From contig NZ_JASISP010000001.1 in assembly GCF_030063185.1 (NCBI RefSeq), positions 681,862-745,861 of the forward strand: a stretch of DNA of 64,000 bases, read 5' to 3'. Every line of letters starts with the position of its first letter. Positions within the stretch are counted from its first letter, which is position 1. The stretch comes from Arthrobacter sp. H35-D1. Its GTDB lineage: Bacteria > Actinomycetota > Actinomycetes > Actinomycetales > Micrococcaceae. Below are positions 43,669 to 51,095 of this stretch, piece by piece. Both the position numbers and the translations under genes were made by a program. The notes beneath the pieces were generated by a model. That model searched no databases. It saw only the letters and a program-made list of their open reading frames with translations, and was not told the origin of the DNA.

Positions 43669-44157
43669 ATGGGCGTGCTGCGGAGTTTTCGGCGGGTGTT
43701 GCTGCTGCTGTCGATTGTGATGATTGGTTCGCTGGTGCTGTCGTCCTGTTCACTGGTGCAGGATCGAGGCACTCCGGGCGGGGAATCCGGACTGGATTCC
43801 AGCACCGGCCCGAGGGGTGACGGCGCAGACCCGGAAATGCCCGTCCTGCCTAGCAACTTTGCCGGTGTGGGAGCGAACGTTGAGGCATGCCTGAGTGTCA
43901 CCGCCGTGGTGGTGGGCGGAAGCGGACTGGTGCTTCTTGCCAAGGTGGGAGGGGCGGGCGATTCGGTCCCGGAAGTGCTGAAATTGGTGCGCGAAGCCAT
44001 GGCAAAAGTTCCCGACGGGGTGAAGGGGGACCTTGAAAACCTCCTGGAAGTCCTGGACACGAACGGCCTCGGCGCTGAAGGCCTGGACAGTGAGAATATG
44101 AGCCAGGCCATGGAGCCAATTAGCGCATGGTTGGAAAAGAACTGCAAGGGAAACTAG
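43669..44157 (+). CDS. Putative lipoprotein of unknown function
   Basis: The 162-residue protein has a basic n-region, a hydrophobic core (about 10-24) and the lipobox LVLSSC with the lipid-modified cysteine near residue 27. A flexible Gly/Ser/Asp region follows, then a helical domain with one further conserved-looking cysteine in VEACLSVTAVV and another near the C-terminus (EKNCKGN) that could form a disulfide. No domain is recognised. It precedes the Asp23/Gls24 operon by 133 bp on the same strand, so a functional link is possible. Confidence 0.8.
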   Translation: MGVLRSFRRVLLLLSIVMIGSLVLSSCSLVQDRGTPGGESGLDSSTGPRGDGADPEMPVLPSNFAGVGANVEACLSVTAVVVGGSGLVLLAKVGGAGDSVPEVLKLVREAMAKVPDGVKGDLENLLEVLDTNGLGAEGLDSENMSQAMEPISAWLEKNCKGN

Positions 44158-44231
44158 CGGTGCAGGGCGGTTGACGCGGCTGTGCGGGCAGCCAGAATTT
44201 GCAGCATGCATGCATGCGCCCTTCCGCCACG

Positions 44232-44260
44232 TTGCTCCGCATCTTTGCCCTGCATAGGCT
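44232..44260 (+). promoter_or_regulatory. Possible promoter of the Asp23/Gls24 operon
   Basis: TTGCTC (44232-44237) and TAGGCT (44255-44260) are 17 nt apart, 31 bp before the first gene. A second candidate, TTGACG at 44171, lies further upstream. Neither is a strong match, and a stress sigma factor may be used. Confidence 0.35.
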
Positions 44261-44290
44261 TACTGTAAGAGAAACAGAAAGGGCCCGCCC

Positions 44291-44848
44291 ATGGACTCGC
44301 ACGACCAAGCTTCGTTGGACCCGACATCCCCGGACACCGACCACGGACAGGGACGAACGGTCATCGCCGACACGGCCGTGGCCAAGGTGGTCGCCATTGC
44401 CATCCGTGGCGTTGCCGGTGTCCATGCCCTGGGCTCGGGGACCTCGCGCTCCATTGGTGCCATCCGTGAGGTGGTGGGCGCCGCCGACCTCACCCAGGGT
44501 GTGCGGGTTGAGGTGGGAGAATCCCAAGTCGCCGTGGACATAGTCATGCTGGCCGAGTACGGGTATCCGCTGCAAGCCTTGGCCAACACAGTTCGCCGGG
44601 CCGTCTATCTGGCGGTGGAGGAATTAGTGGGCCGCAACGTCATTGAAGTGAACATTGAGATCACGGACGTCTACATCCCCTCGCCTGAGACCGAGAAGTC
44701 TTCCACCCGCAGCCGCCTCAGCGAGCGGATGGGCACTGTCGGGAAGTCGACGGTCAATGAAGTTCCTGCGGGAGCCGTAGTGGCGTCGCCGGAGGGCTCC
44801 TCCGTAAATTTCAGCAACAATCCAAGTGAAGCAGGGAAGCAGCCGTGA
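44291..44848 (+). CDS. Asp23/Gls24 family envelope stress protein
   Basis: The 185-residue protein contains an Asp23/Gls24 domain (about 22-130): TVIADTAVAKVVAIAIRGVAGVHALG, then VRVEVGESQVAVDIVMLAEYGYPLQALANTVRRAV and VIEVNIEITDVYIPSP, here quoted only in part by their key words AEYGYPL and VNIEITDVYI. In staphylococci Asp23 binds the membrane anchor AmaP and supports the cell envelope. The C-terminal 45 residues are polar and unstructured. It is the first of five genes joined by 4-nt overlaps, which include an AmaP-like protein. Confidence 0.92.
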   Translation: MDSHDQASLDPTSPDTDHGQGRTVIADTAVAKVVAIAIRGVAGVHALGSGTSRSIGAIREVVGAADLTQGVRVEVGESQVAVDIVMLAEYGYPLQALANTVRRAVYLAVEELVGRNVIEVNIEITDVYIPSPETEKSSTRSRLSERMGTVGKSTVNEVPAGAVVASPEGSSVNFSNNPSEAGKQP

Positions 44849-45036
44849 ATCTGAGTGTGGTGTGTGCAGCGTTTGGGGCATTCTTGGCTTTTATGGCCTT
44901 CGTCTTCGGGTTTTGGGGATTCGTAGTCTCCGCCGTCTTCATTGCCGTGGGGGCTTTCGTGGGCAGGGCCGCTGGTGGAAAACTCGATTGGCGGGGCGTT
45001 CTTGATGCCTTGACCGGACGGCGCTCCTCATCGTGA
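44845..45036 (+). CDS. Small membrane protein of the Asp23 operon (DUF2273-like)
   Basis: The 63-residue protein has two membrane segments (about 4-20 and 23-42) rich in Phe, Ala and Val, followed by a basic tail ending GRRSSS. Small two-helix proteins of the DUF2273 type are standard members of Gls24 operons. GTG 44845 overlaps the upstream stop (GTGA), and the gene ends in a GTGA overlap with the next one. Confidence 0.85.
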   Translation: MNLSVVCAAFGAFLAFMAFVFGFWGFVVSAVFIAVGAFVGRAAGGKLDWRGVLDALTGRRSSS

Positions 45037-45470
45037 GCCAGGCTTCGGCCAGTGAATCTGCCGTCCACGGAAGTACGCTGCACAAGCCAGCGTCAGGCAG
45101 CGCCCAGCCGGGGACCACAAGGGTTTTTGCCGGGCACAACCGCATCAGCGCGCAGGCGTTGACCTCTGTAGCCAAAGTTGCAGCAGCGGAAGTCCTTTTG
45201 GTGCCCCCGGCCCAAGTGCGGGTGAGGTGGTCCGATGAGGCCGGGGCCCTGGCCTTGGCCGTCTCATCTGCCATGGGCGCGCCTTCCGTAACCGAGGTGC
45301 GCCGGCATCCCGGCATCGTTGAGCAGGGTGGCGGCAGCGTTCTGGCCCGTGCCACGGCTGCAAAAGCCCGGATCTTGGCCCAGGTTGAGGAGCTGACAGG
45401 CTCGCAGCTGAGCCGCGTTGACGTGCGGATCTCCGGGTTGCTGGTGCGCGAGGGCGGGAGGGTCCTGTGA
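45033..45470 (+). CDS. Asp23/Gls24-operon protein, Asp23-like
   Basis: The 145-residue protein shows the periodic beta-alpha pattern of an Asp23-type domain from about residue 38 (ISAQALTSVAKVAAAEVL) to its end (LSRVDVRISGLLV), but with weak similarity to the first gene. The N-terminal 30 residues are Ser/Ala-rich and polar. It starts with GTG inside the previous stop and ends in the same way, so it is translated as part of the coupled operon. It could form heteromers with the first Asp23 protein; that is inference. Confidence 0.8.
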   Translation: MSQASASESAVHGSTLHKPASGSAQPGTTRVFAGHNRISAQALTSVAKVAAAEVLLVPPAQVRVRWSDEAGALALAVSSAMGAPSVTEVRRHPGIVEQGGGSVLARATAAKARILAQVEELTGSQLSRVDVRISGLLVREGGRVL

Positions 45471-46042
45471 GTGACTTTATGCGGCACGCGGTTCGACGGG
45501 AAACGCACTCGGCCCGCTCGGGGCTGTCGACGGTTGCAGCCATCGCGATCACGCTGGTGGCTGTCTACGGCCTGCTTGAGGCGATGCTGGCGGCTTTGGG
45601 CGAGCCGCCTTGGCTGCTCTCGCCGATCTCCGGCATGGCGTGGGTTGCCGCCCTGCCGGGTGGACATGCACCAGTCCTGCTGGGTGTCATAGGGGTATTG
45701 CTTGCCCTTGTTGGGCTGGTGTTTCTTGGGCAGGGGCTGCTGCCGCGACGCCGGGCACGGCACGTGATTGCCCACCCGCGCGTGGCGATTGTGGTTGAAG
45801 ACGAGGTTATTGCCTCCGCGCTGGCCAAGTCCGCCCGCATGGCTGCAGGGGTTACCCGCGAACAAGTCGTCGTGGTGGTTTCCGCCCGCCAGGTCCAGGT
45901 AAACATCCGGCCCACCTCCGGCATCCGCATCTCCGAAGGAGACATCAAGGCGGCTGTCGAAGGCCAGTTGGAGGCCATGGCACTTGAGCCGGCACCATCC
46001 GTCGCTGTGCGACTGGCCGACAGCGGGGTGATCGGCGTATGA
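45467..46042 (+). CDS. DUF6286-type membrane protein of the Asp23 operon
   Basis: The 191-residue protein has a basic N-terminus, two membrane helices (about 21-45 and 68-92) and a cytoplasmic domain (about 100-190) with VVVSARQVQVNIRPTSGI and VAVRLADSGVIGV. This is the usual shape of DUF6286 proteins, which occur with Asp23 family genes in actinobacteria and probably tether Asp23 proteins to the membrane. It is coupled on both sides by 4-nt overlaps. Confidence 0.85.
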   Translation: MSDFMRHAVRRETHSARSGLSTVAAIAITLVAVYGLLEAMLAALGEPPWLLSPISGMAWVAALPGGHAPVLLGVIGVLLALVGLVFLGQGLLPRRRARHVIAHPRVAIVVEDEVIASALAKSARMAAGVTREQVVVVVSARQVQVNIRPTSGIRISEGDIKAAVEGQLEAMALEPAPSVAVRLADSGVIGV

Positions 46043-46659
46043 ACGGGACACCGCGCGCGCTCAACCGGTTCCTCTTGAGTCTTGTTGGATTGCTTCTGCT
46101 GCTTGCCGGAATCGGCCTGACCGTGCTGGCTGCTGTCCCTGCCGCGGCTCGCCGCTGGCAGGACTACGCCGGGGCACAGGTGGCCTGGTTGCGCAGCTAC
46201 GAGGACCGATCACGGCTGCTGGTGACTTCGGAGAGCTGGATCTGGCTGGCCGCAGCTGCCTTCTTCCTCCTCGTTGTTGTTTTGATGATTTCCTGGATTG
46301 CCAATCAGGGCAAGGGCCGGGCCAGCACTTTGGTGGACTATCAAGGAAACGCTGACGACGACGGAGCAGACGGGGCGGTCAAGCTCAGTTGCGCCGTGGC
46401 TGAAAATGCGCTTAAAAACGCATTGCTGGAAAGAACTGACATATTCGGTGTTTCCGCCACGAGTTACGACTTCCGCAAGGAGACGGGGTTGAAAGTGCGG
46501 GTTTTCCCGCGGCAAGGGATCGCACCGCAACACGTGGCGGAGGATGTCGTCGAACTGGTCGAGGCACTGGATGGACTGTTGGGGATTGAAGTTCCTGTCC
46601 TTCTGAGCATTGGCACCGGGGCTCGGTCACGGTTCACCAAAGCCGAAAGAGTCCGCTAG
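46039..46659 (+). CDS. amaP: AmaP-like Asp23 membrane anchor
   Basis: The 206-residue protein has two membrane helices (about 10-33 and 68-88) and a C-terminal cytoplasmic domain with LKVRVFPRQGIAPQHVAEDV and LLGIEVPVLLSIGTGAR. This is the layout of AmaP, the protein that recruits Asp23 to the membrane in staphylococci. ATG 46039 overlaps the previous stop (ATGA). It is the last coupled gene of the operon. Confidence 0.82.
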   Translation: MNGTPRALNRFLLSLVGLLLLLAGIGLTVLAAVPAAARRWQDYAGAQVAWLRSYEDRSRLLVTSESWIWLAAAAFFLLVVVLMISWIANQGKGRASTLVDYQGNADDDGADGAVKLSCAVAENALKNALLERTDIFGVSATSYDFRKETGLKVRVFPRQGIAPQHVAEDVVELVEALDGLLGIEVPVLLSIGTGARSRFTKAERVR

Positions 46660-46677
46660 TCTCTACTCATTACCCGA

Positions 46678-46692
46678 GGTACAAGCTGTACC
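46678..46692. promoter_or_regulatory. 15-bp palindrome before the 11-mer repeat gene
   Basis: GGTACA-AGC-TGTACC is a perfect inverted repeat in the 64-bp gap between amaP and the repeat-protein gene, 32 bp before its start. It could be a regulator site giving this small gene its own control. Confidence 0.45.
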
Positions 46693-46723
46693 GGAACCGC
46701 ATCGATTCACCACGGAGGGCAGC

Positions 46724-46963
46724 ATGACTGAGAACAATGCCGAGAAGGCCAAACAGTTCGCCGGGGATGCGGCGGAGAAGGCCAAGGATTTCGCCGGTGA
46801 TGCGGCGGAGAAGGCCAAGGATTTTGCCGGGGACGCCGGGGAGAACATCAAGGATTTCGCCGGGGATGCGGCGGAGAACATCAAGGACTTCAGCGGCGAC
46901 GCCATGGAGCATGCAAAGGGCCTTGGCTCCAAGATCGCCGGGATGTTCAAGCCCGAGAAGTAG
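46724..46963 (+). CDS. Amphipathic 11-residue-repeat protein
   Basis: The 79-residue protein is built from five tandem 11-residue units from residue 12 (FAGDAAEKAKD twice, FAGDAGENIKD, FAGDAAENIKD, FSGDAMEHAKG). The 33-bp DNA repeats are equally clear. An 11-residue period gives an amphipathic helix, as in group 3 LEA proteins and apolipoprotein-like helices, suggesting membrane binding or protection during dehydration. The C-terminus IAGMFKPEK also looks membrane-seeking. GGAGGGCAGC precedes ATG 46724, and the gene follows the Asp23 operon by 64 bp. Confidence 0.88.
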   Translation: MTENNAEKAKQFAGDAAEKAKDFAGDAAEKAKDFAGDAGENIKDFAGDAAENIKDFSGDAMEHAKGLGSKIAGMFKPEK

Positions 46964-46983
46964 TTCGCAGCAGGCTTCTGCTG

Positions 46984-47021
46984 GGCGGTGAATGCCAAAT
47001 CATGGCATTCACCGCCTTTTT
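46984..47021 (+). terminator. Intrinsic terminator after the 11-mer repeat gene
   Basis: A perfect 13-bp stem (46984-46996 with 47004-47016) with a 7-nt loop is followed by TTTTTAG. It probably ends the whole Asp23 transcript. Confidence 0.9.
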
Positions 47022-47231
47022 AGTGCCCAAGTTCAAGAACCAGCATGCGAGAACACATGCCAGTTCCTCTTGCACGCCGGGTGACGGTACTGGGCAAGGC
47101 CGTGGCGCGCGGATGGGCAATTGAGCGCGTGCCAAGCCGGTGTTCCACGGCCCGGTCCTGCCATAAAGTGTTGCGGACACGATGAAAAACTGTCGTGACG
47201 ATCCTGGCGGAGTTATTTGGTAACGAATTGG

Positions 47232-47245
47232 TGTAAGCGCTTGCA
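47232..47245. promoter_or_regulatory. LacI-family operator (MalR-like)
   Basis: TGTAAGCGCTTGCA is a near-perfect palindrome with the central AAGCGCTT typical of LacI-family sites. It overlaps the -35 element of the sugar transporter promoter at 47241-47270. The lacI-type gene at 51096 is the likely source of the repressor. Confidence 0.82.
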
Positions 47246-47270
47246 CTAATGCCGTACGTCTTACTAGTGT
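47241..47270 (+). promoter_or_regulatory. Promoter of the sugar ABC transporter operon
   Basis: TTGCAC (47241-47246) and TAGTGT (47265-47270) are spaced 18 nt apart. The leader to the first start codon is then about 70 nt. The gap 47025-47230 upstream holds no gene that I can support. Confidence 0.6.
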
Positions 47271-47345
47271 GAGCTAAACCACTCGGGACGCGTTGGTCAT
47301 CTGCGTGCTGAACGTTGAAAATCATTCACTTTGAGGAGCATCAGC

Positions 47346-48644
47346 ATGGGACACAAGATGTCAAGGATGTACTTGCCGTTGGCGGCTGTTGCCGCGGCTG
47401 CCCTGGCGCTTTCCGCCTGTGGCGGGGGAGCCGGTGGCGGCGGCGAAAGCGGTGGCGGTGGAGGCGGCGACGCTGCTGCGAACCTCGACGGACGCGGCCC
47501 CATCACCTATGTGCAGGGCAAGGACAACTCCGGTGTGGTTCGTCCGCTCATCGAGAAATGGAACGCAGCCCACCCCGATGAGAAAGTGACATTCAAGGAA
47601 CAGTCCGACAACGCCGATCAGCAGCACGACGATCTTGTGAAGAATTTTCAAGCAAAGAACGCTGATTACGATGTGGCCAGCGTGGATGTGATTTGGACTG
47701 CTGAATTTGCGGCCAGGGGCTGGCTGCAGCCGCTGACGGACACGATGAAAGTTTCCACCGACGGCATGCTGCCGGCCACGGTGAAGACCGGAACGTACAA
47801 CGAAGTGCTGTATACCCTGCCGCAGACTTCCGATGGCGGCATCTTGTACTACCGCAAGGACCTTGTTCCCACGCCTCCCAAAACGTGGGACGAAATGATG
47901 GGCATGTGCTCCATTGCCAAGGACAAGGGCATTGACTGCTATGCCGGACAGCTCGCCCAATACGAGGGGCTGACTGTCAACGTCGCCGAGGCCATCAACA
48001 GCCAAGGCGGGGAGATCATCGGCAAGGACGGCAAGCCCACGGTGAACTCCCCGGAGGCTAAGGCCGGATTGGGGAATCTCGTCAAGGCCTACAAGGACGG
48101 GAACATCCCCAAGCAGGCCTTGACGTACCAGGAAGAGCAGGGACGGCAATCCTTCGAAGATGGAAAACTGTTGTTCCTGCGCAACTGGCCCTATGTGTAC
48201 AACCTGGCCAAGACGGACGGTTCATCCACCGTGAAGGACACGTTTGGCATCGCCCCGCTTCCAGGGAAGGACGGCCCCGGTGCTTCCAGCTTGGGCGGGC
48301 ATAACCTGGGCGTGAGCGTGTACTCCAAGAACAAGGCCACGGCCAAGGACTTCGTGGAGTTCATGACAAGCAAGGAGTCGGAGAAGTTCTATGCCACCCA
48401 GGGATCCCTGGCCCCAGTGCTGGGGGCACTCTACGACGACGCCGAGCTTGTCAAGCAGCTGCCTTACCTGCCCGTGCTGAAGACGTCCATCGAGAATGCC
48501 GTCCCGCGTCCGGTGACGCCGTTCTACCCCGCCGTCACCCAAGCCATCCAGCAGAATAGTTTCGCTGCCCTGCAGGGCAGCAAAACTGTGGACCAAGCCT
48601 TGACGGACATGGAATCGGCCATCTCCACAGCCGTCTCCAAGTAG
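47346..48644 (+). CDS. Sugar ABC transporter substrate-binding lipoprotein
   Basis: The 432-residue lipoprotein has a signal peptide with the lipobox ALSACG (Cys near residue 27), a Gly-rich linker and a periplasmic-binding-type fold. VDVIWTAEFAARGWLQPL, TSDGGILYYRKDL and FLRNWPYVYNLA resemble maltose- and trehalose-binding proteins of the ThuE/LpqY/MalE group. The likely ligand is an alpha-glucoside. AGGAG lies 9 nt before ATG 47346. It is separated from the permeases by 221 bp containing two strong hairpins, which probably lets it be made in excess over them. Confidence 0.92.
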   Translation: MGHKMSRMYLPLAAVAAAALALSACGGGAGGGGESGGGGGGDAAANLDGRGPITYVQGKDNSGVVRPLIEKWNAAHPDEKVTFKEQSDNADQQHDDLVKNFQAKNADYDVASVDVIWTAEFAARGWLQPLTDTMKVSTDGMLPATVKTGTYNEVLYTLPQTSDGGILYYRKDLVPTPPKTWDEMMGMCSIAKDKGIDCYAGQLAQYEGLTVNVAEAINSQGGEIIGKDGKPTVNSPEAKAGLGNLVKAYKDGNIPKQALTYQEEQGRQSFEDGKLLFLRNWPYVYNLAKTDGSSTVKDTFGIAPLPGKDGPGASSLGGHNLGVSVYSKNKATAKDFVEFMTSKESEKFYATQGSLAPVLGALYDDAELVKQLPYLPVLKTSIENAVPRPVTPFYPAVTQAIQQNSFAALQGSKTVDQALTDMESAISTAVSK

Positions 48645-48648
48645 CCCG

Positions 48649-48686
48649 GCCCCTTGCGGCCGCCCCATGGGGCGGCCGCAAGGGGC
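48649..48686 (+). repeat. 38-bp perfect palindrome between binding protein and permease
   Basis: Each 19-nt half is the exact complement of the other, centred on CCCCATGGGG, directly after the stop codon. There is no T tract. It would form a long GC-rich RNA hairpin protecting the 3' end of the binding-protein message, or causing partial termination. Confidence 0.9.
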
Positions 48687-48701
48687 AATGAAACGCCGTC
48701 A

Positions 48702-48757
48702 CGGCTTGAGGTGCGTGCGCCAAGAAACTGTTGTTGGCGCACGCAACGGCCAAGCCG
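48702..48757 (+). repeat. Second hairpin in the same spacer
   Basis: Inner arms GCGTGCGCCAA (48713-48723) and TTGGCGCACGC (48734-48744) are perfect, with outer CGGCTTG (48702-48708) and CAAGCCG (48751-48757) extending the stem after small unpaired parts. It lies between the palindrome and the permease start. Confidence 0.8.
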
Positions 48758-48865
48758 CGAACAAGAGAGTTTTTGGTTCGGTTCTTTCGCTGTGCGGACC
48801 AGGGGCGCGGTGACCCGCGCACCCGGGCGACGGGCAGCAATTCGGAAGTGGTTAAAGGAGCTGGC

Positions 48866-49885
48866 ATGTCGACACATCTAGACCCGGCGGTCAAGGGCGG
48901 CAAGGCGCCGGACAACAAAGAGGTCGGGGCGGACCGCAAGGAGAAGACCCAGGGGCGGCTGGCGGCACTGCTGATCACCCCGACAATTGTGGTCCTCGCG
49001 ATCGTGATCGCCTACCCGGTGATCGATGCGATCATCATGTCGCTGCAGCAGGATGAGGGTCTGGACCCGGCCACTGGTACTTTTGTGGCCGGCGGTTTTG
49101 CTGGCTTCGCAAACTACATTCACTGGCTTTTCCAACAATGCACCGGTCCGGGCGGCGTCGAGGTCAGCTGCCCGCCGGGGACCTTGGGTGCACAGTTTTG
49201 GTCGGCCACCGGAGTTACCTTCTTTTTCACAGTGGTGACGGTTTTCTTTGAAACGATCCTTGGGTTCTGGATGGCAGTGATCATGGCCCGGGCGTTCCGC
49301 GGCCGCAGTGTATTGCGGGCGGCGGTATTGGTGCCGTGGGCCATTCCCACCGCTGTCACTGCCAAACTGTGGTTCTTCATTTTTGCTTTCGACGGCATTG
49401 CCAACACCTTGTTCAACACCTCAATTCTATGGACAGGAAGCGAGGGGCCGGCCCGCGCCGCCATCATCATTGCCGATATCTGGAAGACCACACCTTTCAT
49501 GGCACTGCTGATTCTGGCCGGCCTGCAAATGATCCCTTCGGATATTTATGAGGCGGCCAAGGTGGACGGGGCTTCCACTTGGCAGCGCTTCCGGATGATC
49601 ACCCTGCCCCTGGTCAAGCCGGCCTTGATGGTGGCAATCCTGTTTCGCGTGCTGGACGCGATGCGCATGTACGACCTGCCGGCGATTATGACGGGGGGCG
49701 CAAACGGCACCACCACGCTGTCAATCCTGGTGGTGAACCAGATTCGGATTGGTTTCAATTCCGCTGCAGCACTTTCCACCATCACGTTCTTGATCATCTT
49801 CATTGTGGCGTTCATCTTTGTTCGATTCCTGGGCGCCAACGCCGTTGAATCCGCCAGTGGAGGAGCGAAGGGGAAGCTGAAATGA
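48866..49885 (+). CDS. Sugar ABC transporter permease (MalF/ThuF type)
   Basis: The 339-residue protein has a polar N-terminus, six membrane segments and the permease-ATPase contact motif EAAKVDGASTWQRFRMITLP (EAA loop, about residue 230). An insertion with two cysteines (CTGPGG, SCPPG, about 92-105) lies outside, after the first helix, and could form a disulfide. AAAGGAG precedes ATG 48866. The second permease overlaps its end by 4 nt. No ATPase gene is in the cluster, so a shared MsmK-type ATPase elsewhere is probable. Confidence 0.93.
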   Translation: MSTHLDPAVKGGKAPDNKEVGADRKEKTQGRLAALLITPTIVVLAIVIAYPVIDAIIMSLQQDEGLDPATGTFVAGGFAGFANYIHWLFQQCTGPGGVEVSCPPGTLGAQFWSATGVTFFFTVVTVFFETILGFWMAVIMARAFRGRSVLRAAVLVPWAIPTAVTAKLWFFIFAFDGIANTLFNTSILWTGSEGPARAAIIIADIWKTTPFMALLILAGLQMIPSDIYEAAKVDGASTWQRFRMITLPLVKPALMVAILFRVLDAMRMYDLPAIMTGGANGTTTLSILVVNQIRIGFNSAAALSTITFLIIFIVAFIFVRFLGANAVESASGGAKGKLK

Positions 49886-50784
49886 GTACTTCAACAGCTA
49901 CGGCAACAACAACGGCCGATGCCCGCTCGGCAACTGCCAAGGGTGTGGCCCGCCGCAGGGCAAGGTGGGCCAGTTCCCGTACCTACATCAGTGCGGCCGT
50001 CATTGTTATTTGGTGCCTGCTGCCGTTTTACTGGATGGTGGTCACGGCCTTCAGGGAAGTGGGCTACACCTTCGACCCGACACCGTTCTTCACGCACGTC
50101 ACGTGGGACAATTTCGCCACGGCCTTCTCCGCTGACAGGGGCAACCACCTGGAGCGGGCCATGCTGAACTCGCTGTTCATCTCCAGCGTCACCACGGCTG
50201 TGGCCCTGCTCTTCGGTGTATTCGCAGCTTACGCACTTGCCCGCCTGAACTTCCGCGGGAAGTTTCTGGTGCTGGGTATTGTCCTCGGCGCGTCCATGTT
50301 CCCCGGCGTTGCCATCGTGACACCGTTGTTTCAGCTGTTCACCGACATCAATTGGACGGGCACCTATCAGGCGCTCATTATTCCCAACATTTCCTTCGTA
50401 TTGCCGTTGACGGTGTATACCTTGACCTCATTTTTCCGTGAAATGCCGTGGGAACTGGAGGAAGCGGCCCGTATTGACGGATGCACCGCGGGGCAGGCTT
50501 TCCGCAAAGTCATCATGCCATTGGCTGCCCCGGCAGTGTTCACCACTGCAATTTTGGCGTTCATCGCAGCATGGAACGAGTACTTGATCGCCAGTATTCT
50601 TTCCAACGACGCAACCCAGACAGTCACGGTGGCCATCGCCAACTTTGCCGGGGCCCAACCGCACCAGGAACCCTACACGGCAGTCATGGCAGCCGGCACA
50701 GTCGTCACGATTCCGCTGGTGGTGCTGGTGCTGATCTTCCAACGCAAGATCGTCTCCGGACTCACGGCAGGGGCGGTGAAATAG
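49882..50784 (+). CDS. Sugar ABC transporter permease (MalG/ThuG type)
   Basis: The 300-residue protein has six membrane segments and the EAA loop EAARIDGCTAGQAFRKVIMP (about residue 195). LLPFYWMVVTAFRE and AAYALARLNFRGK are typical of MalG-type permeases. ATG 49882 lies within the stop of the preceding permease (ATGA), giving equimolar synthesis. It pairs with that protein to form the membrane channel. Confidence 0.94.
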   Translation: MSTSTATATTTADARSATAKGVARRRARWASSRTYISAAVIVIWCLLPFYWMVVTAFREVGYTFDPTPFFTHVTWDNFATAFSADRGNHLERAMLNSLFISSVTTAVALLFGVFAAYALARLNFRGKFLVLGIVLGASMFPGVAIVTPLFQLFTDINWTGTYQALIIPNISFVLPLTVYTLTSFFREMPWELEEAARIDGCTAGQAFRKVIMPLAAPAVFTTAILAFIAAWNEYLIASILSNDATQTVTVAIANFAGAQPHQEPYTAVMAAGTVVTIPLVVLVLIFQRKIVSGLTAGAVK

Positions 50785-50787
50785 TTG

Positions 50788-51063
50788 ATGGACGGCAGCA
50801 AGCGAGAAGGCAGCAAACGGACAAAGCAGGATGGTCTGCACATTCCAACAAGTCGACAGAAAAGCGCCGAGGACTTTGACATCATCATCGGTTTCCTTGG
50901 CTTCTGGGCCGCAGTGCTCTTCGGGGTGACCCTCTGGTTGGAACTCACCGGCCAACCTGCCCTGATGTGGGCACTGGGACTGCTGCTTGTCTGCGTCGGC
51001 TTGTGGGGAATGATCAAGCTTCGTCGGAAACTACCCAAACGGCGTGGCAAAAGACCGTTGTAG
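50788..51063 (+). CDS. Small membrane protein in the sugar transporter operon
   Basis: The 91-residue protein has a basic N-terminus, two membrane helices (about 32-50 and 56-75) and a very basic C-terminus (KLRRKLPKRRGKRPL). It starts 4 bp after the permease stop and is followed 32 bp later by the lacI-type gene, so it is part of the operon. No known family is recognised. It may be an accessory factor of the transporter or unrelated to it. Confidence 0.75.
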   Translation: MDGSKREGSKRTKQDGLHIPTSRQKSAEDFDIIIGFLGFWAAVLFGVTLWLELTGQPALMWALGLLLVCVGLWGMIKLRRKLPKRRGKRPL

Positions 51064-51095
51064 ATACGGTCCGGTGAGCAGCGAAAGGAGCAGCC

